DNA of 16,820 nt from Verrucomicrobia bacterium 12-59-8 (GCA_002279765.1 NCCR01000202.1:1-16820); one strand, 5' to 3'. Shown: positions 1 through 7,884, counted from the stretch's first letter. Notes: generated by a model not told the origin, from the sequence alone. Program-made: numbers and translations.

Positions 1-1
1 A

Positions 2-1537
2 TCCCGACCCCGACTTGTGCTAGTGCTGGGAGACCAGCTTGATCTTCAATCCGCCGCTTTTGACGGCTTTGATCCGCTGCGGGATGTGGTGTGGATGGCG
101 GAGGTGGCGGCGGAATCCACCAAGGTGTGGAGCGTGAAGGCGCGCATCGCGGTGTTTCTCGCGGCGATGCGGCATTTCCGTGAGGCGCTGAGGGAGAAGG
201 GATGGCGGGTGGTTTACCATGAGATGGGAGTGTACGGGAACTTTGGGGAGGCGTTGCGCGCCAGTGTGCTGGAACTGCGCCCTTCGGCGCTGGTGTTGGT
301 GCAGGCCGGGGAATGGGGTGTGCAGCGTGATCTGGAAGCTGTGGCTGTGGAGCTGGGGGTGCCGCTGGAGGTGCGGGAGGACCGGCATTTTCTCTGTACG
401 ATGGCGGAGTTTGCGGGGCATGCCAAGGGCCGCAAACAGCTGCGGATGGAGTTCTTTTACCGGGAGATGAGGCAGCGCACGGGTGTGCTGATGGAAGAGG
501 GCGGCCCGGTGGGAGGGCAGTGGAACTTTGATCACGACAATCGCGGGTCTTTTGGCAAAGAGGGGCCGGATCTGCTGCGTGTGCCGCCACGGCGGTTCGT
601 GCCGGATGAGATCACGCGGGAGGTCATCGCGCTGGTGGAGGAGCGGTTTGCGAAGCATCCGGGCACGCTGAAGGATTTCGACTGGCCGGTGACGGCGGCG
701 CAGAGCGTGGAGGCGCTGGAGGATTTCATCGCGCATCGGCTGGCGCAGTTTGGGCAGTATCAGGATGCGATGTGGGTGAATGAGCCGTGGCTGTATCATT
801 CACGGCTGAGCGCGGCGATGAATCTGAAGCTGCTGGACCCGAGGGTGGTGATTAGGGCGGCGGAGAAGGCGTGGCGTGAAGGCAAGGCACCGCTGGCGGC
901 GGTGGAGGGATTCATCCGGCAGATCCTTGGCTGGCGGGAGTATGTGCGGGGCATCTACTGGCTGAAGATGCCCGACTATGTGCGGCTGAATGTGATGCAG
1001 GCGCATGAGGCGCTGCCGGGGTTTTACTGGACGGGGGAGACGGATATGAACTGCATGCGGGATGCTCTTTCGCAGACGCTGCGCTACGGCTATGCGCACC
1101 ACATTCAGAGGCTGATGGTGACGGGTTTGTTTGCGCTGCTCTACGGGGTGGATCCGCATCAGGTGCACGAGTGGTATCTGGCGGTGTATGTGGACGCGGT
1201 GGAGTGGGTGGAACTGCCTAACACGCTGGGGATGTCCCAGTATGGGGATGGTGGCCTGATGGCCAGCAAGCCATATGTGGCGAGCGGGAAGTACATTCAG
1301 CGGATGAGCAACTACTGCCGGGGCTGCAAGTATGATCCTGCGGAGGCCACGGGGGCGAAGGCGTGTCCTTTTACCACGCTGTACTGGGACTATTTGCTGC
1401 AGCATGAGGTGAGGCTGAGGGGGAACCCGAGGATGGCGATGCAGCTCAAGAATTTGGGGAGATTGAGTGCGGAAAAGAGGGAGGCGGTGCAGGAGAAGGC
1501 GCGGGAGGTGAGGGAGAGGTGTGCTGGGATGGGGTGA
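2..1537 (+). CDS. FeS-type bacterial cryptochrome / (6-4) photolyase (5' partial)
   Basis: Member of the cryptochrome/photolyase-related family (FeS-BCP, PhrB-like). Known members bind FAD, a lumazine antenna and a 4Fe-4S cluster, and repair (6-4) photoproducts or act as blue-light sensors. Numbering from the GTG at 17, the protein opens with LVLGDQL. A C-terminal helical FAD domain carries a His-His pair at 361-362 (YAHHIQRLM). Four cysteines lie at 346, 434, 437 and 450 (NYCRGC, then KACPF). From memory these match the cluster cysteines of Agrobacterium PhrB (350, 438, 441, 454) with a constant offset of four, which implies a slightly longer N-terminus. The frame stays open to the first base (reading SRPRLVLVLGDQL), so the true start probably lies outside the window. 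About 510 residues is full length for the family. It is convergent with the DUF1501 gene. Family assignment is firm; substrate (6-4 lesion or signalling) is inferred. Confidence 0.93.
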   Translation, partial: SRPRLVLVLGDQLDLQSAAFDGFDPLRDVVWMAEVAAESTKVWSVKARIAVFLAAMRHFREALREKGWRVVYHEMGVYGNFGEALRASVLELRPSALVLVQAGEWGVQRDLEAVAVELGVPLEVREDRHFLCTMAEFAGHAKGRKQLRMEFFYREMRQRTGVLMEEGGPVGGQWNFDHDNRGSFGKEGPDLLRVPPRRFVPDEITREVIALVEERFAKHPGTLKDFDWPVTAAQSVEALEDFIAHRLAQFGQYQDAMWVNEPWLYHSRLSAAMNLKLLDPRVVIRAAEKAWREGKAPLAAVEGFIRQILGWREYVRGIYWLKMPDYVRLNVMQAHEALPGFYWTGETDMNCMRDALSQTLRYGYAHHIQRLMVTGLFALLYGVDPHQVHEWYLAVYVDAVEWVELPNTLGMSQYGDGGLMASKPYVASGKYIQRMSNYCRGCKYDPAEATGAKACPFTTLYWDYLLQHEVRLRGNPRMAMQLKNLGRLSAEKREAVQEKAREVRERCAGMG

Positions 1538-1735
1538 GTGGCGCTTTTCTGCTAAGGAGCGATAGGATCGAGGACGATGCAGGTGAGCTGGCGGAGCTTT
1601 CCAGACCGCCTAAAGGCGGAACTACGGAACAGTGTTGGGTTATGCGGGTATGTTGAGGGGAGCGACGACGCTGGATCGAGGACGCGTTCGAGTAGGAGGA
1701 CGAGGACGATTTAGAAGAGCGCTGCGCAGGGAAGG
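1538..1735. repeat. Non-coding spacer with repeat-like elements
   Basis: This 198-bp gap between two convergent genes holds no credible gene. Seen directly: the 12-mer GGATCGAGGACG occurs twice (1565-1576 and 1673-1684), followed by a GAGGACGAGGACGAT run ending at 1710. A perfect five-base-pair hairpin, CCGCC-TAAA-GGCGG, lies between the copies. The GAGGACGA-type run resembles low-complexity intergenic repeats I associate with Verrucomicrobia genomes, so this could be a dispersed repeat unit. Copy number elsewhere in the genome cannot be seen from one window. Confidence 0.4.
1606..1619. terminator. Short hairpin between convergent genes
   Basis: Perfect inverted repeat CCGCC-TAAA-GGCGG, a five-base-pair all-GC stem with a four-base loop. 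Its position between two convergent genes suits a bidirectional transcription stop. No T-tract follows on either strand, so factor-independent termination is uncertain, and it may simply be part of the surrounding repeat-like element. Confidence 0.3.
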
Positions 1736-3097
1736 CTAAGTGAGGATATTTTTCACGACGTGGGAGGGTTCGACGCCGGTGAGTTTGAAGTCGAGGCCCT
1801 GGGAGCGGAAGGTGAAGCGTTCGTGGTCGATGCCTAGCTGGTGCATGACGGTGGCGTGGAGATCGTGGACGTGGACGGGGTTTTCGGCGACGTTGTAGCT
1901 GAAGTCGTCGGTGGGGTGGTGATCGCGTCCGGCTTCGGGGCTGTCCCATTTGCCCTGACCGGCGACGCCACGGCCGAATTCGCCGCCCCAGATGACGAGG
2001 GTGTCATCGAGAAGGCCGCGTTGTTTGAGGTCTTTGATGAGAGCGGCGCTGGGCTGGTCGGTATCGCGACAGCGGGCGGTACACCAGCTGGGGAGTCGGC
2101 TGTGGTGATCCCAGTCGGGGTGGAAGAGCTGGATAAAGCGAACGCCGCGTTCTGCGAGACGGCGGGCGAGGATGCAGTTGGCGGCGTAGCTGCCGGCGCG
2201 GCGGGAGTCGGGGCCGTACATTTCGAAGACGTGATCGGGTTCGTCGCTGAGGTCGGTGAGCTCGGGCACGCTGGTTTGCATGCGGTAGGCCATTTCGTAC
2301 TGGCGGATGCGGGTGGTGATTTCGGGGTCCTGGGTTTGCTCGAAACGCATTTGATTGAGCTCGGCGAGGCCATCGAGCATGCCACGGCGGAGGTGACGTG
2401 GGAGGCCTGCGGGATCGGTGAGGTAGAGGACGGGGTCTTTGGAGTTGCGCAGTTTCACGCCTTGATAGCGGGAGGGGAGGAAGCCGCTGCCCCAGTAGTG
2501 GTCGTAGAGCGGCTGGTCGCTCGGGCGCTGCATCTTGGAGATGAGGACGAGGTAGTCGGGCAGGTTGCGGTTGAGGCTGCCGAGGCCGTAGCTGATCCAC
2601 GCGCCCATGCTTGGGCGGCCGGGAAGCTGATGGCCGGTGAGGAACTGCGTCATCGCGGGGGCGTGGTTGATCTGATCTGTCGTCATCGACTTGATGAAGC
2701 AGAGGTCGTCAGCGACGCCTTGGAGATGAGGGAGCCATTCGCTGATGGTGGCACCGCTTTGGCCGCAGCGGCTGAACTTGGTGAGGCCAGGCAGGATGAG
2801 CTGCTTTTGATTGGCCGTCATCGTCGTGAGGCGCTGGCCTTGGCGGACGGACTCGGGGAGCTCTTTGCCGGCCCAGTCCATGAGGCCGGGTTTGTGATCG
2901 AAGAGTTCGAGCTGGGAGGGGCCGCCGGATTGGGTGAGGAAGATGACGCGCTTGGCCTTGGGTGCGAAATGGGGCAAGGAGGGCAGGCCGGTGGCTTCTT
3001 GCTGGGCCATTGAATTGAGCGCCATGGCGCCGAGGGAGACGCCGGTGCATTGGCCGAGGAAGTAGCGCCGGGTGGTGAGGAGGGAGGATTCACTCAT
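1736..3097 (-). CDS. DUF1501 family Tat-exported protein, with internal deletion
   Basis: DUF1501 (alkaline-phosphatase/sulfatase-like fold) protein of 453 residues; the biochemical role of the family is unproven. The start at 3097 gives a clean Tat signal, TTRRYFLGQ at residues 8-16, then a hydrophobic stretch ending near AQ. An upstream ATG at 3199 would add 34 Pro/Ser-rich residues from inside the neighbouring gene and was rejected. Family motifs are FLTQSGGPSQLELFDHKPG near the N-terminus, IWGGEFGRG, and ENPVHVHDLHATVMHQLGID near the C-terminus. After GRDHHP (ending at residue 395) the sequence goes straight to TDDFSYNV. The usual roughly 20-residue segment with an F-T-x-W...GGG pattern is missing, in frame. 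The start overlaps the stop of the cytochrome gene by 8 nt, implying translational coupling. Family call is firm; activity of this copy is doubtful. Confidence 0.93.
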   Translation of the reverse strand: MSESSLLTTRRYFLGQCTGVSLGAMALNSMAQQEATGLPSLPHFAPKAKRVIFLTQSGGPSQLELFDHKPGLMDWAGKELPESVRQGQRLTTMTANQKQLILPGLTKFSRCGQSGATISEWLPHLQGVADDLCFIKSMTTDQINHAPAMTQFLTGHQLPGRPSMGAWISYGLGSLNRNLPDYLVLISKMQRPSDQPLYDHYWGSGFLPSRYQGVKLRNSKDPVLYLTDPAGLPRHLRRGMLDGLAELNQMRFEQTQDPEITTRIRQYEMAYRMQTSVPELTDLSDEPDHVFEMYGPDSRRAGSYAANCILARRLAERGVRFIQLFHPDWDHHSRLPSWCTARCRDTDQPSAALIKDLKQRGLLDDTLVIWGGEFGRGVAGQGKWDSPEAGRDHHPTDDFSYNVAENPVHVHDLHATVMHQLGIDHERFTFRSQGLDFKLTGVEPSHVVKNILT

Positions 3098-5969
3098 GGG
3101 TGATGGCTTCGTCGAGGTTGAGGACCAGGTTGGCGACGAGGGTGTGCGCGGCGAGTTCGGGGGTGGTTTGGAGTTTGCGGGCGTCTTCGGGGTGGGCACG
3201 GTAGTGGGCGAGAGCGCGGTCGAGTTCGCGCTGGAGGACAGCGAGTTCTTTGGGGGTCGGATCGCGGGTTAAGACGGACTGGAAGAGGAGGGGGAGGCGG
3301 TCGTTGGCAGGTGCGGACAGCATGTGTTTGGCGAGTGAGCGGGAGGCTTCCATCATGGTCTCGTCATTGAGGAGGGTGAGGGCTTGGAGAGGGGTGTTGG
3401 TCCGTGTCATGGCGACTTCGCAGACGCGGCGCTGGGCGCTGTCGAAGAGGAAGGTCGGCGCGATGGTGCGACGCCAGAAGGCGTACAAGCTGCGGCGGTG
3501 CTGGGCGGGGCCCTGGCTGGGCTCATAGGTGAAGCGGCCCATGAAGATCTCCTCCCAGACGCCGTCGGGCTGGTGGGGACGTACGGGTGGACCGCCGAGT
3601 GCGTGATTGAGCAGGCCGGAGGAAGCGAGGGCGGCATCGCGGATCATCCAAGCAGGCAGGCGAAAGCGGGGGCCGCGTGAGAGGAGGAGGTTCTGAGGAT
3701 CGGATGAATCGGTGTGATCGGAGGATTGCTGGTAGGTCTCGCTGGTGACGATGAGCGTGATGAGCTTCTTCACATCCCAGCCGTTTTCCATGAAATCGAC
3801 GGCGAGCCAGTCGAGCAGTTTGGGGTGGGTGGGGCGCTGGCCTTGGAGGCCGAAGTCGTCGGGGGTGCGGACGAGGCCGGCGCCGAAGAGCATCTGCCAC
3901 ACTTGATTGACGAATACTCGGGCGGTGAGGGGATTCTCTTTGGAGGTGATCCATTTGGCGAGGCCGATGCGGTCGCGTGCGGTGTCTGCGGGCCAGGGGG
4001 CGATGGCGGCGGGGACATCGCGCTGGACGACATCGCCTTTTTTGTCCCAGACACCGCGCACGAGGACGTGGGTGTCGCGGGGGTCTTTGCGTTCGGCGAG
4101 CACCATGACGTTGAGTTTGCCTGCGGCGGCGGTGACTTCTTTGAGCTGGGCATTGGCGCGATCGAGGGAGGCTTTTGCGAGTTGGTAGGGCGCGTGGTCT
4201 TCCAAGAACTGCGCGAGCAGACGTTCGCGCTCGGGTTTGCCAGCGGCGAGCTGTTCGAGGGGCGTGGGGCCGAGTTCGCGCACGGCGGGGCCGGGCTGAT
4301 CCGTCGCGGAAACGCGGAAGCTGGCGATATTGGCGTCGCCGTTGGTGGAGCGTTGGAGCAGTTCAAAGATGAGCTCTTCATCGCTTTCGAGGATGAGGGG
4401 TTCGGCGAGGCCGTATAGCGCGGTGTGTGGCTGGTTTTTGGGAAAACCTTTGGTGGTCCAGCCGTTGCGGGGATCATCGTCGAGGGTGCCTTTCACATCG
4501 CCGTATTCGCGGGCCTTGGCATCGACCTTGGTGTCGGCGACGGCGTATTTGACGAGGATGTCGCGGATTTGGGAACTGCCCTTGCGGCGCACCTGCAGCT
4601 TGATGTCGGTGAGGATGAATTCGCCGTCTTTGCCGCGTGAGAGAGCGCCGTTTTGGGGCAGCACTTCGAGCTTCAGTCCGGTGAGGCGGGGGAGATTGAT
4701 GGCCGAGATGAGGCGGTAGTCGTCCTGCTTTGGATTGGGACCGCTGGCGGTGACGATGCCGTCTTTGGACTGAGCGAGTTTTGAACCTTCCTGGGATTCC
4801 AGTGTGCCGTGGAGGATGTGCCAGGCTTGGAAGCCGTCTTTCACGGCGGTCTGGCGCTCCGCGATCCATTGCTCGAAGGGTTTGGCGGCGGCTGCCTTCG
4901 CTTTGGCTTCGATGGGCTTGCGGGCATCGACGAGCTTTTGGGTTTCATCCACGGCGCGTTTGGCGTGGGGAGATTGGTAGCTCAGATAAGGCTGCGCTTT
5001 GGTGCCAGCGGAGCCGTCTTCGTCGATGCTGTTGAAGAAGGCGTGGAGGCTGTAGTAGTCGTGCTGGGAGATGGGGTCGAACTTGTGCGAGTGGCACTGG
5101 GTGCAGCCGAGGGTGAGGCCCATCCAGACGGTGCCCATGGTGTTTACGCGGTCGATGACGTAGTCGATGCGGGACTCTTCCTTGTCGCGACCGCCTTCGC
5201 CGTTGGTCATGTGGTTGCGGTGGAAGCAGGTGGCGAGTTTTTGCTCGGGGGTGGCGTTGGGGAGGAGATCGCCGGCGAATTGTTCAAGAGTGAACTGGTC
5301 GAAGGGTTTGTTGGCGTTGAAGGACTCGACCACGTAGTCGCGCCAAGGCCAGTTGGTGCGGGAAGCGTCGGACTGGAAGCCGTCGGTGTCGGCGTAGCGT
5401 GCGGCATCGAGCCAGATCATGGCCATGCGCTCGCCGAAGTGGGGGGAGGCGAGGAGGGTGTCGATGGATTGATTTGAAGTGGGTGGCAGGCCGGTGAGAT
5501 CGAAGGAAAGGCGGCGGAGGAGGGTGTGAGGGGGAGCTTTGGGGGAAAGGGAAAGCCCCTCTTGGGCAAGGCGGGCTTTGACGAAGAAATCGACGGGATG
5601 GCCTGTGACTTTTGCCTTCACGGGTTTTTCGAGGGACCAGTGTTTGCCCCAGGCTGCGCCTTCGGCGATCCAGCGTTTGAGCATCTCGACCTGATCCGCT
5701 TTGAGGGCGGGCTTGTGGGACTTCGGGGGCGGCATGATCTCCTCGGGATCCGTGGTGACGATGCGAGCCATGAAATCGCCGGATTTGAGGACCTCGTGCG
5801 CGCCTTCCTGGGTGTCGAGGCGGAGGTCGGCCTTGCGGTGGGCTGCGTCCTGGCCGTGGCAGGAGAGGCAGTTGTCTGAAAGCAGCGGCATGACCTCGCG
5901 GCTGAAGCTCACCGGCTCAGCGTGGGCGGAAAGAGAGAGGGTGAGCAGGAGCAGCAGGTGTTTCGACAT
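3090..5969 (-). CDS. PSCyt1-PSCyt2-PSD1 (DUF1549/DUF1553) c-type cytochrome-like protein
   Basis: Large exported PVC-specific protein of 959 residues from the chosen start. The ATG at 5969 directly precedes a signal peptide (SKHLLLLLTLSLSAHAEP). An ATG at 5981 is a close alternative; the open frame extends to 6086 but adds an unlikely Cys/His-rich leader. Domain order: PSCyt1 at about 22-100, with heme motif CLSCH (34-38) and MPPP (Met 79) as possible axial ligand; PSCyt2/DUF1549 at about 125-310, with SFDLTGLPP, WLDAARYADTDG and a second motif CTQCH (289-293); a variable middle of about 300 residues, possibly carbohydrate-binding; then PSD1/DUF1553, with NPLTARVFVNQVWQMLFG and a C-terminal RTNTPLQALTLLND. 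Family members sit beside DUF1501 genes and often near sulfatases. A role in polysaccharide use or electron transfer is inference. First gene of the pair. Confidence 0.94.
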   Translation of the reverse strand: MSKHLLLLLTLSLSAHAEPVSFSREVMPLLSDNCLSCHGQDAAHRKADLRLDTQEGAHEVLKSGDFMARIVTTDPEEIMPPPKSHKPALKADQVEMLKRWIAEGAAWGKHWSLEKPVKAKVTGHPVDFFVKARLAQEGLSLSPKAPPHTLLRRLSFDLTGLPPTSNQSIDTLLASPHFGERMAMIWLDAARYADTDGFQSDASRTNWPWRDYVVESFNANKPFDQFTLEQFAGDLLPNATPEQKLATCFHRNHMTNGEGGRDKEESRIDYVIDRVNTMGTVWMGLTLGCTQCHSHKFDPISQHDYYSLHAFFNSIDEDGSAGTKAQPYLSYQSPHAKRAVDETQKLVDARKPIEAKAKAAAAKPFEQWIAERQTAVKDGFQAWHILHGTLESQEGSKLAQSKDGIVTASGPNPKQDDYRLISAINLPRLTGLKLEVLPQNGALSRGKDGEFILTDIKLQVRRKGSSQIRDILVKYAVADTKVDAKAREYGDVKGTLDDDPRNGWTTKGFPKNQPHTALYGLAEPLILESDEELIFELLQRSTNGDANIASFRVSATDQPGPAVRELGPTPLEQLAAGKPERERLLAQFLEDHAPYQLAKASLDRANAQLKEVTAAAGKLNVMVLAERKDPRDTHVLVRGVWDKKGDVVQRDVPAAIAPWPADTARDRIGLAKWITSKENPLTARVFVNQVWQMLFGAGLVRTPDDFGLQGQRPTHPKLLDWLAVDFMENGWDVKKLITLIVTSETYQQSSDHTDSSDPQNLLLSRGPRFRLPAWMIRDAALASSGLLNHALGGPPVRPHQPDGVWEEIFMGRFTYEPSQGPAQHRRSLYAFWRRTIAPTFLFDSAQRRVCEVAMTRTNTPLQALTLLNDETMMEASRSLAKHMLSAPANDRLPLLFQSVLTRDPTPKELAVLQRELDRALAHYRAHPEDARKLQTTPELAAHTLVANLVLNLDEAITHE

Positions 5970-6110
5970 GAGACGCAGCATGCTGAAACCAACGTGGCAT
6001 GCACATGCAAGGTGCATGCATCTGCTATGGAGAATCCTGAGATTTTTGCGCAGCGGCAGCCTCTGGAAAAGCAGACAATGCCGCAACGGGAGGCGTAATC
6101 GAAGGCATTC
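5970..6110. promoter_or_regulatory. Divergent intergenic control region
   Basis: Region between the divergent cytochrome and TspO genes, so it should carry promoters in both directions. It contains three GCATGC cores clustered next to the cytochrome start. A purine-rich GGGAGG lies about 20 nt upstream of the TspO ATG, too far to be a standard ribosome-binding site. I could not assign convincing -35/-10 boxes on either strand. Confidence 0.4.
5997..6019. promoter_or_regulatory. Inverted repeat, candidate operator
   Basis: Perfect inverted repeat: GCATGCAC (5997-6004), seven-base spacer, GTGCATGC (6012-6019). A separate 10-bp palindrome CAGCATGCTG at 5976-5985 overlaps the alternative cytochrome start. 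The dyad begins 28 bp from the chosen cytochrome start and lies about 90 bp from the TspO start. This position and geometry fit a dimeric regulator controlling the cytochrome pair. The regulator is unknown. Confidence 0.45.
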
Positions 6111-6587
6111 ATGAGAGAACTACCCTCCAAACTAAACTCTGGCCTCGCGCTGGCCGGGTTCATCGTCATCACGTTCTGTGCGCCATTGCTGAGTGTCGGC
6201 TCCATGCCGGGCGCGTGGTATGAGGCCTTGCAGAAGCCGTCATGGAATCCGCCGGCGTGGTTGTTTGGACCCGCATGGACGCTGCTTTATACGCTGATGG
6301 CGGTCGCGGCGTGGCTGGTGTGGAAGCGGGTCGGCTTTACACGAGCGCTGGGGATTTATTTCGTGCAACTGGCGCTGAATGCGGCGTGGACGCCGATTTT
6401 CTTTCGGGCGCATCAGCTAGGCTGGGCGTTGATTGAAATTGTGGCGCTATGGGTCGCGATTCTGGTGACGCTGCTGAGTTTTCGTCGTGTGAACTCGGCA
6501 GCCGGATGGCTGTTTGTGCCGTATCTGGCGTGGGTCACGTTTGCGACGGTCCTGAATTTTACCCTATGGAAGCTGAATCCCGCATGA
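6111..6587 (+). CDS. tspO: TspO/MBR family tryptophan-rich sensory protein
   Basis: Five-helix membrane protein of 158 residues, the usual length for bacterial TspO. Family members bind porphyrins and other hydrophobic ligands and influence tetrapyrrole/oxidative stress responses. Hydrophobic segments lie at about 12-28, 50-70, 78-98, 103-123 and 132-153. Hallmarks: W-Y-x-x-L-x-K-P-S-W-N-P-P (36-48), F-G-P-A-W-T-L-L-Y (52-60), Q-L-A-L-N-x-x-W (86-93), and P-Y-L-A-W-V-x-F-A near 137-145, ending in a Trp-containing helix. Its stop overlaps the ATG of the SDR gene (ATGA at 6584-6587), so the two are very likely cotranscribed and coupled. In other bacteria tspO lies in light-regulated clusters with photolyase genes, which fits the photolyase at the left edge of this window. 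Confidence 0.93.
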   Translation: MRELPSKLNSGLALAGFIVITFCAPLLSVGSMPGAWYEALQKPSWNPPAWLFGPAWTLLYTLMAVAAWLVWKRVGFTRALGIYFVQLALNAAWTPIFFRAHQLGWALIEIVALWVAILVTLLSFRRVNSAAGWLFVPYLAWVTFATVLNFTLWKLNPA

Positions 6588-7402
6588 ATCCGAAGAACTG
6601 GCTGATCACAGGTTGTTCGAGCGGCTTTGGCCGAGCGATCGCAGAGGCGGCGTTGGCTGCGGGGCAGCGTGTGATTGCCACGGCGCGGGATGTGCGCAGC
6701 ATCGCTGATCTGGAGCGGGCGGGAAGCTGCGAGGTGATGGCGCTGGACATCACGGATGCGGAGAATGTGCGCGAGGTGATGGCGGCGGCGGGAGTGCTGG
6801 ATGTGATCGTTAACAATGCGGGGTATGGGCTGATCGGCGCGGTGGAGGAGTGCAGTGAAGAGCAGATCCGCCGAAGCATGGAGACGAATTTCTTTGGGCC
6901 GCTGAATGTGATCCGTGCTGCGCTGCCGATGCTGCGGGCGCAGAAGAGCGGGCACCTTGTGAACATCAGCGCGGCGGCGGCGATTTCCAACTATCCGGGG
7001 TTTGGCATTTACGGTGGAGCCAAGGCGGCGCTGGAGATGATGAGTGAGAGCCTGCGGCTGGAACTGGCCCCGCTGGGCATCAAGGTCACGCTGGTGCAGC
7101 CGGGGCCGTTTCGGACGGACTTCATCGCGCGGGGTTTGGAGAAGGCGGCGGGTGAGATCGCTGACTATGCCGGCAGTGCGCGCAAGTTTGCCACGTTTCT
7201 AGAAACGGTGAATGGCAAGCAGCCGGGCGACCCCGTGCGGGCGGCGGAGGTCATCGTTAAGATGGTGGTGAATGGCGAGGCACCATTGCGGCTGCCGCTG
7301 GGCAAGTATGTGGTGAAGAAGATGCGGGACAAAGCGGTGGCGCTGACGCGTGAGGTGGAACAGTGGGGCGAGGTGGCGGCAAACACGGACTTCCCGAGCT
7401 GA
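6584..7402 (+). CDS. Short-chain dehydrogenase/reductase with Ala at the usual catalytic Ser position
   Basis: Classical SDR of 272 residues with a Rossmann fold. The open frame begins at 6449, but the ATG at 6584 overlaps the tspO stop as ATGA and puts the cofactor motif TGCSSGFG at residues 9-16. An Arg in TARD (35) suggests NADP(H). NNAG is at 78-81 and a probable structural/catalytic Asn at 102. The active site has Tyr143-x-x-x-Lys147 (YGGAK). The residue 13 before the Tyr, normally the catalytic Ser in N-I-S-S, is Ala130 here; Ser129 is one position off. The NNAGYGLIGAVEE pattern places it among the 17-beta-HSD-like/generic oxidoreductase SDRs. The substrate is unknown. It is followed by an SRPBCC gene after 2 nt. 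Family very secure; catalytic competence uncertain. Confidence 0.92.
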   Translation: MNPKNWLITGCSSGFGRAIAEAALAAGQRVIATARDVRSIADLERAGSCEVMALDITDAENVREVMAAAGVLDVIVNNAGYGLIGAVEECSEEQIRRSMETNFFGPLNVIRAALPMLRAQKSGHLVNISAAAAISNYPGFGIYGGAKAALEMMSESLRLELAPLGIKVTLVQPGPFRTDFIARGLEKAAGEIADYAGSARKFATFLETVNGKQPGDPVRAAEVIVKMVVNGEAPLRLPLGKYVVKKMRDKAVALTREVEQWGEVAANTDFPS

Positions 7403-7404
7403 TC

Positions 7405-7884
7405 ATGGCCGTTCACACGTTGCACACGAAGCAGATCGTCCGAGCCACGAGGCAGGAGGCTTGGGATTTTTTCTCGAACCCGCGCAATCTGGCGAAGATC
7501 ACGCCACCGGAACTGGGGTTTGAAATCATTTCGCCTGATCTGCCGCCAAGCATGCGGGAGGGAATGATGATTGCCTACCGGGTGCGGCCTTTGCTGGGAC
7601 TGTCGATGACGTGGCTGTCGGAGATCACGCTGGTGGAGCCCGGGGTGCGGTTCATTGATGAGCAGCGCGTGGGGCCGTATGCGGTTTGGCATCATGAGCA
7701 TGAGTTTCATGATCTGGGGGATGGCCGGATCGAGATGGAGGACAAGGCGACGTACGTGCTGCCCTTTGCCCCGCTGGGGGATCTGGCGCATGCGTGGCTG
7801 GTGGAGCCGCAGCTGGCGCGCATCTTTGCGTATCGGGAGAAGGCGGTGCGTGAGCTGTTCGACTCGCGCGTTGGCGCAGTTTAA
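7405..7884 (+). CDS. SRPBCC (START-like) family ligand-binding protein
   Basis: Cytoplasmic SRPBCC-superfamily protein of 159 residues, a helix-grip fold with a deep hydrophobic pocket. The ATG at 7405 sits 2 nt after the SDR stop; a longer frame from 7363 runs into the SDR gene and was not chosen. Typical features: an N-terminal strand followed by the helix R-Q-E-A-W-D-F-F-S-N-P-x-N-L-x-K-I-T-P-P (16-35); alternating strands with WLSEIT (70-75) and HHEHEF (96-101); and a long C-terminal helix with L-A-R-I-F-A-Y-R-E-K. It resembles the COG4276-type SRPBCC proteins often found with SDR or nucleoside-sugar epimerase genes and photolyases in light-response clusters. No catalytic residue can be named and the ligand is unknown. 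It is the last gene of the tspO operon. Confidence 0.88.
   Translation: MAVHTLHTKQIVRATRQEAWDFFSNPRNLAKITPPELGFEIISPDLPPSMREGMMIAYRVRPLLGLSMTWLSEITLVEPGVRFIDEQRVGPYAVWHHEHEFHDLGDGRIEMEDKATYVLPFAPLGDLAHAWLVEPQLARIFAYREKAVRELFDSRVGAV

Noticed and set aside
1841..3013. 390-codon open frame on the + strand
   Set aside because: It is antisense to the DUF1501 gene, whose opposite strand shows a Tat signal and conserved motifs. The + frame is a Gly/Ala/Val/Glu-rich shadow of GC-rich coding sequence.
3098..3199. Upstream in-frame extension of the DUF1501 protein
   Set aside because: The extra 34 Pro/Ser-rich residues overlap the cytochrome gene and would bury the Tat signal, so the start at 3097 is preferred.
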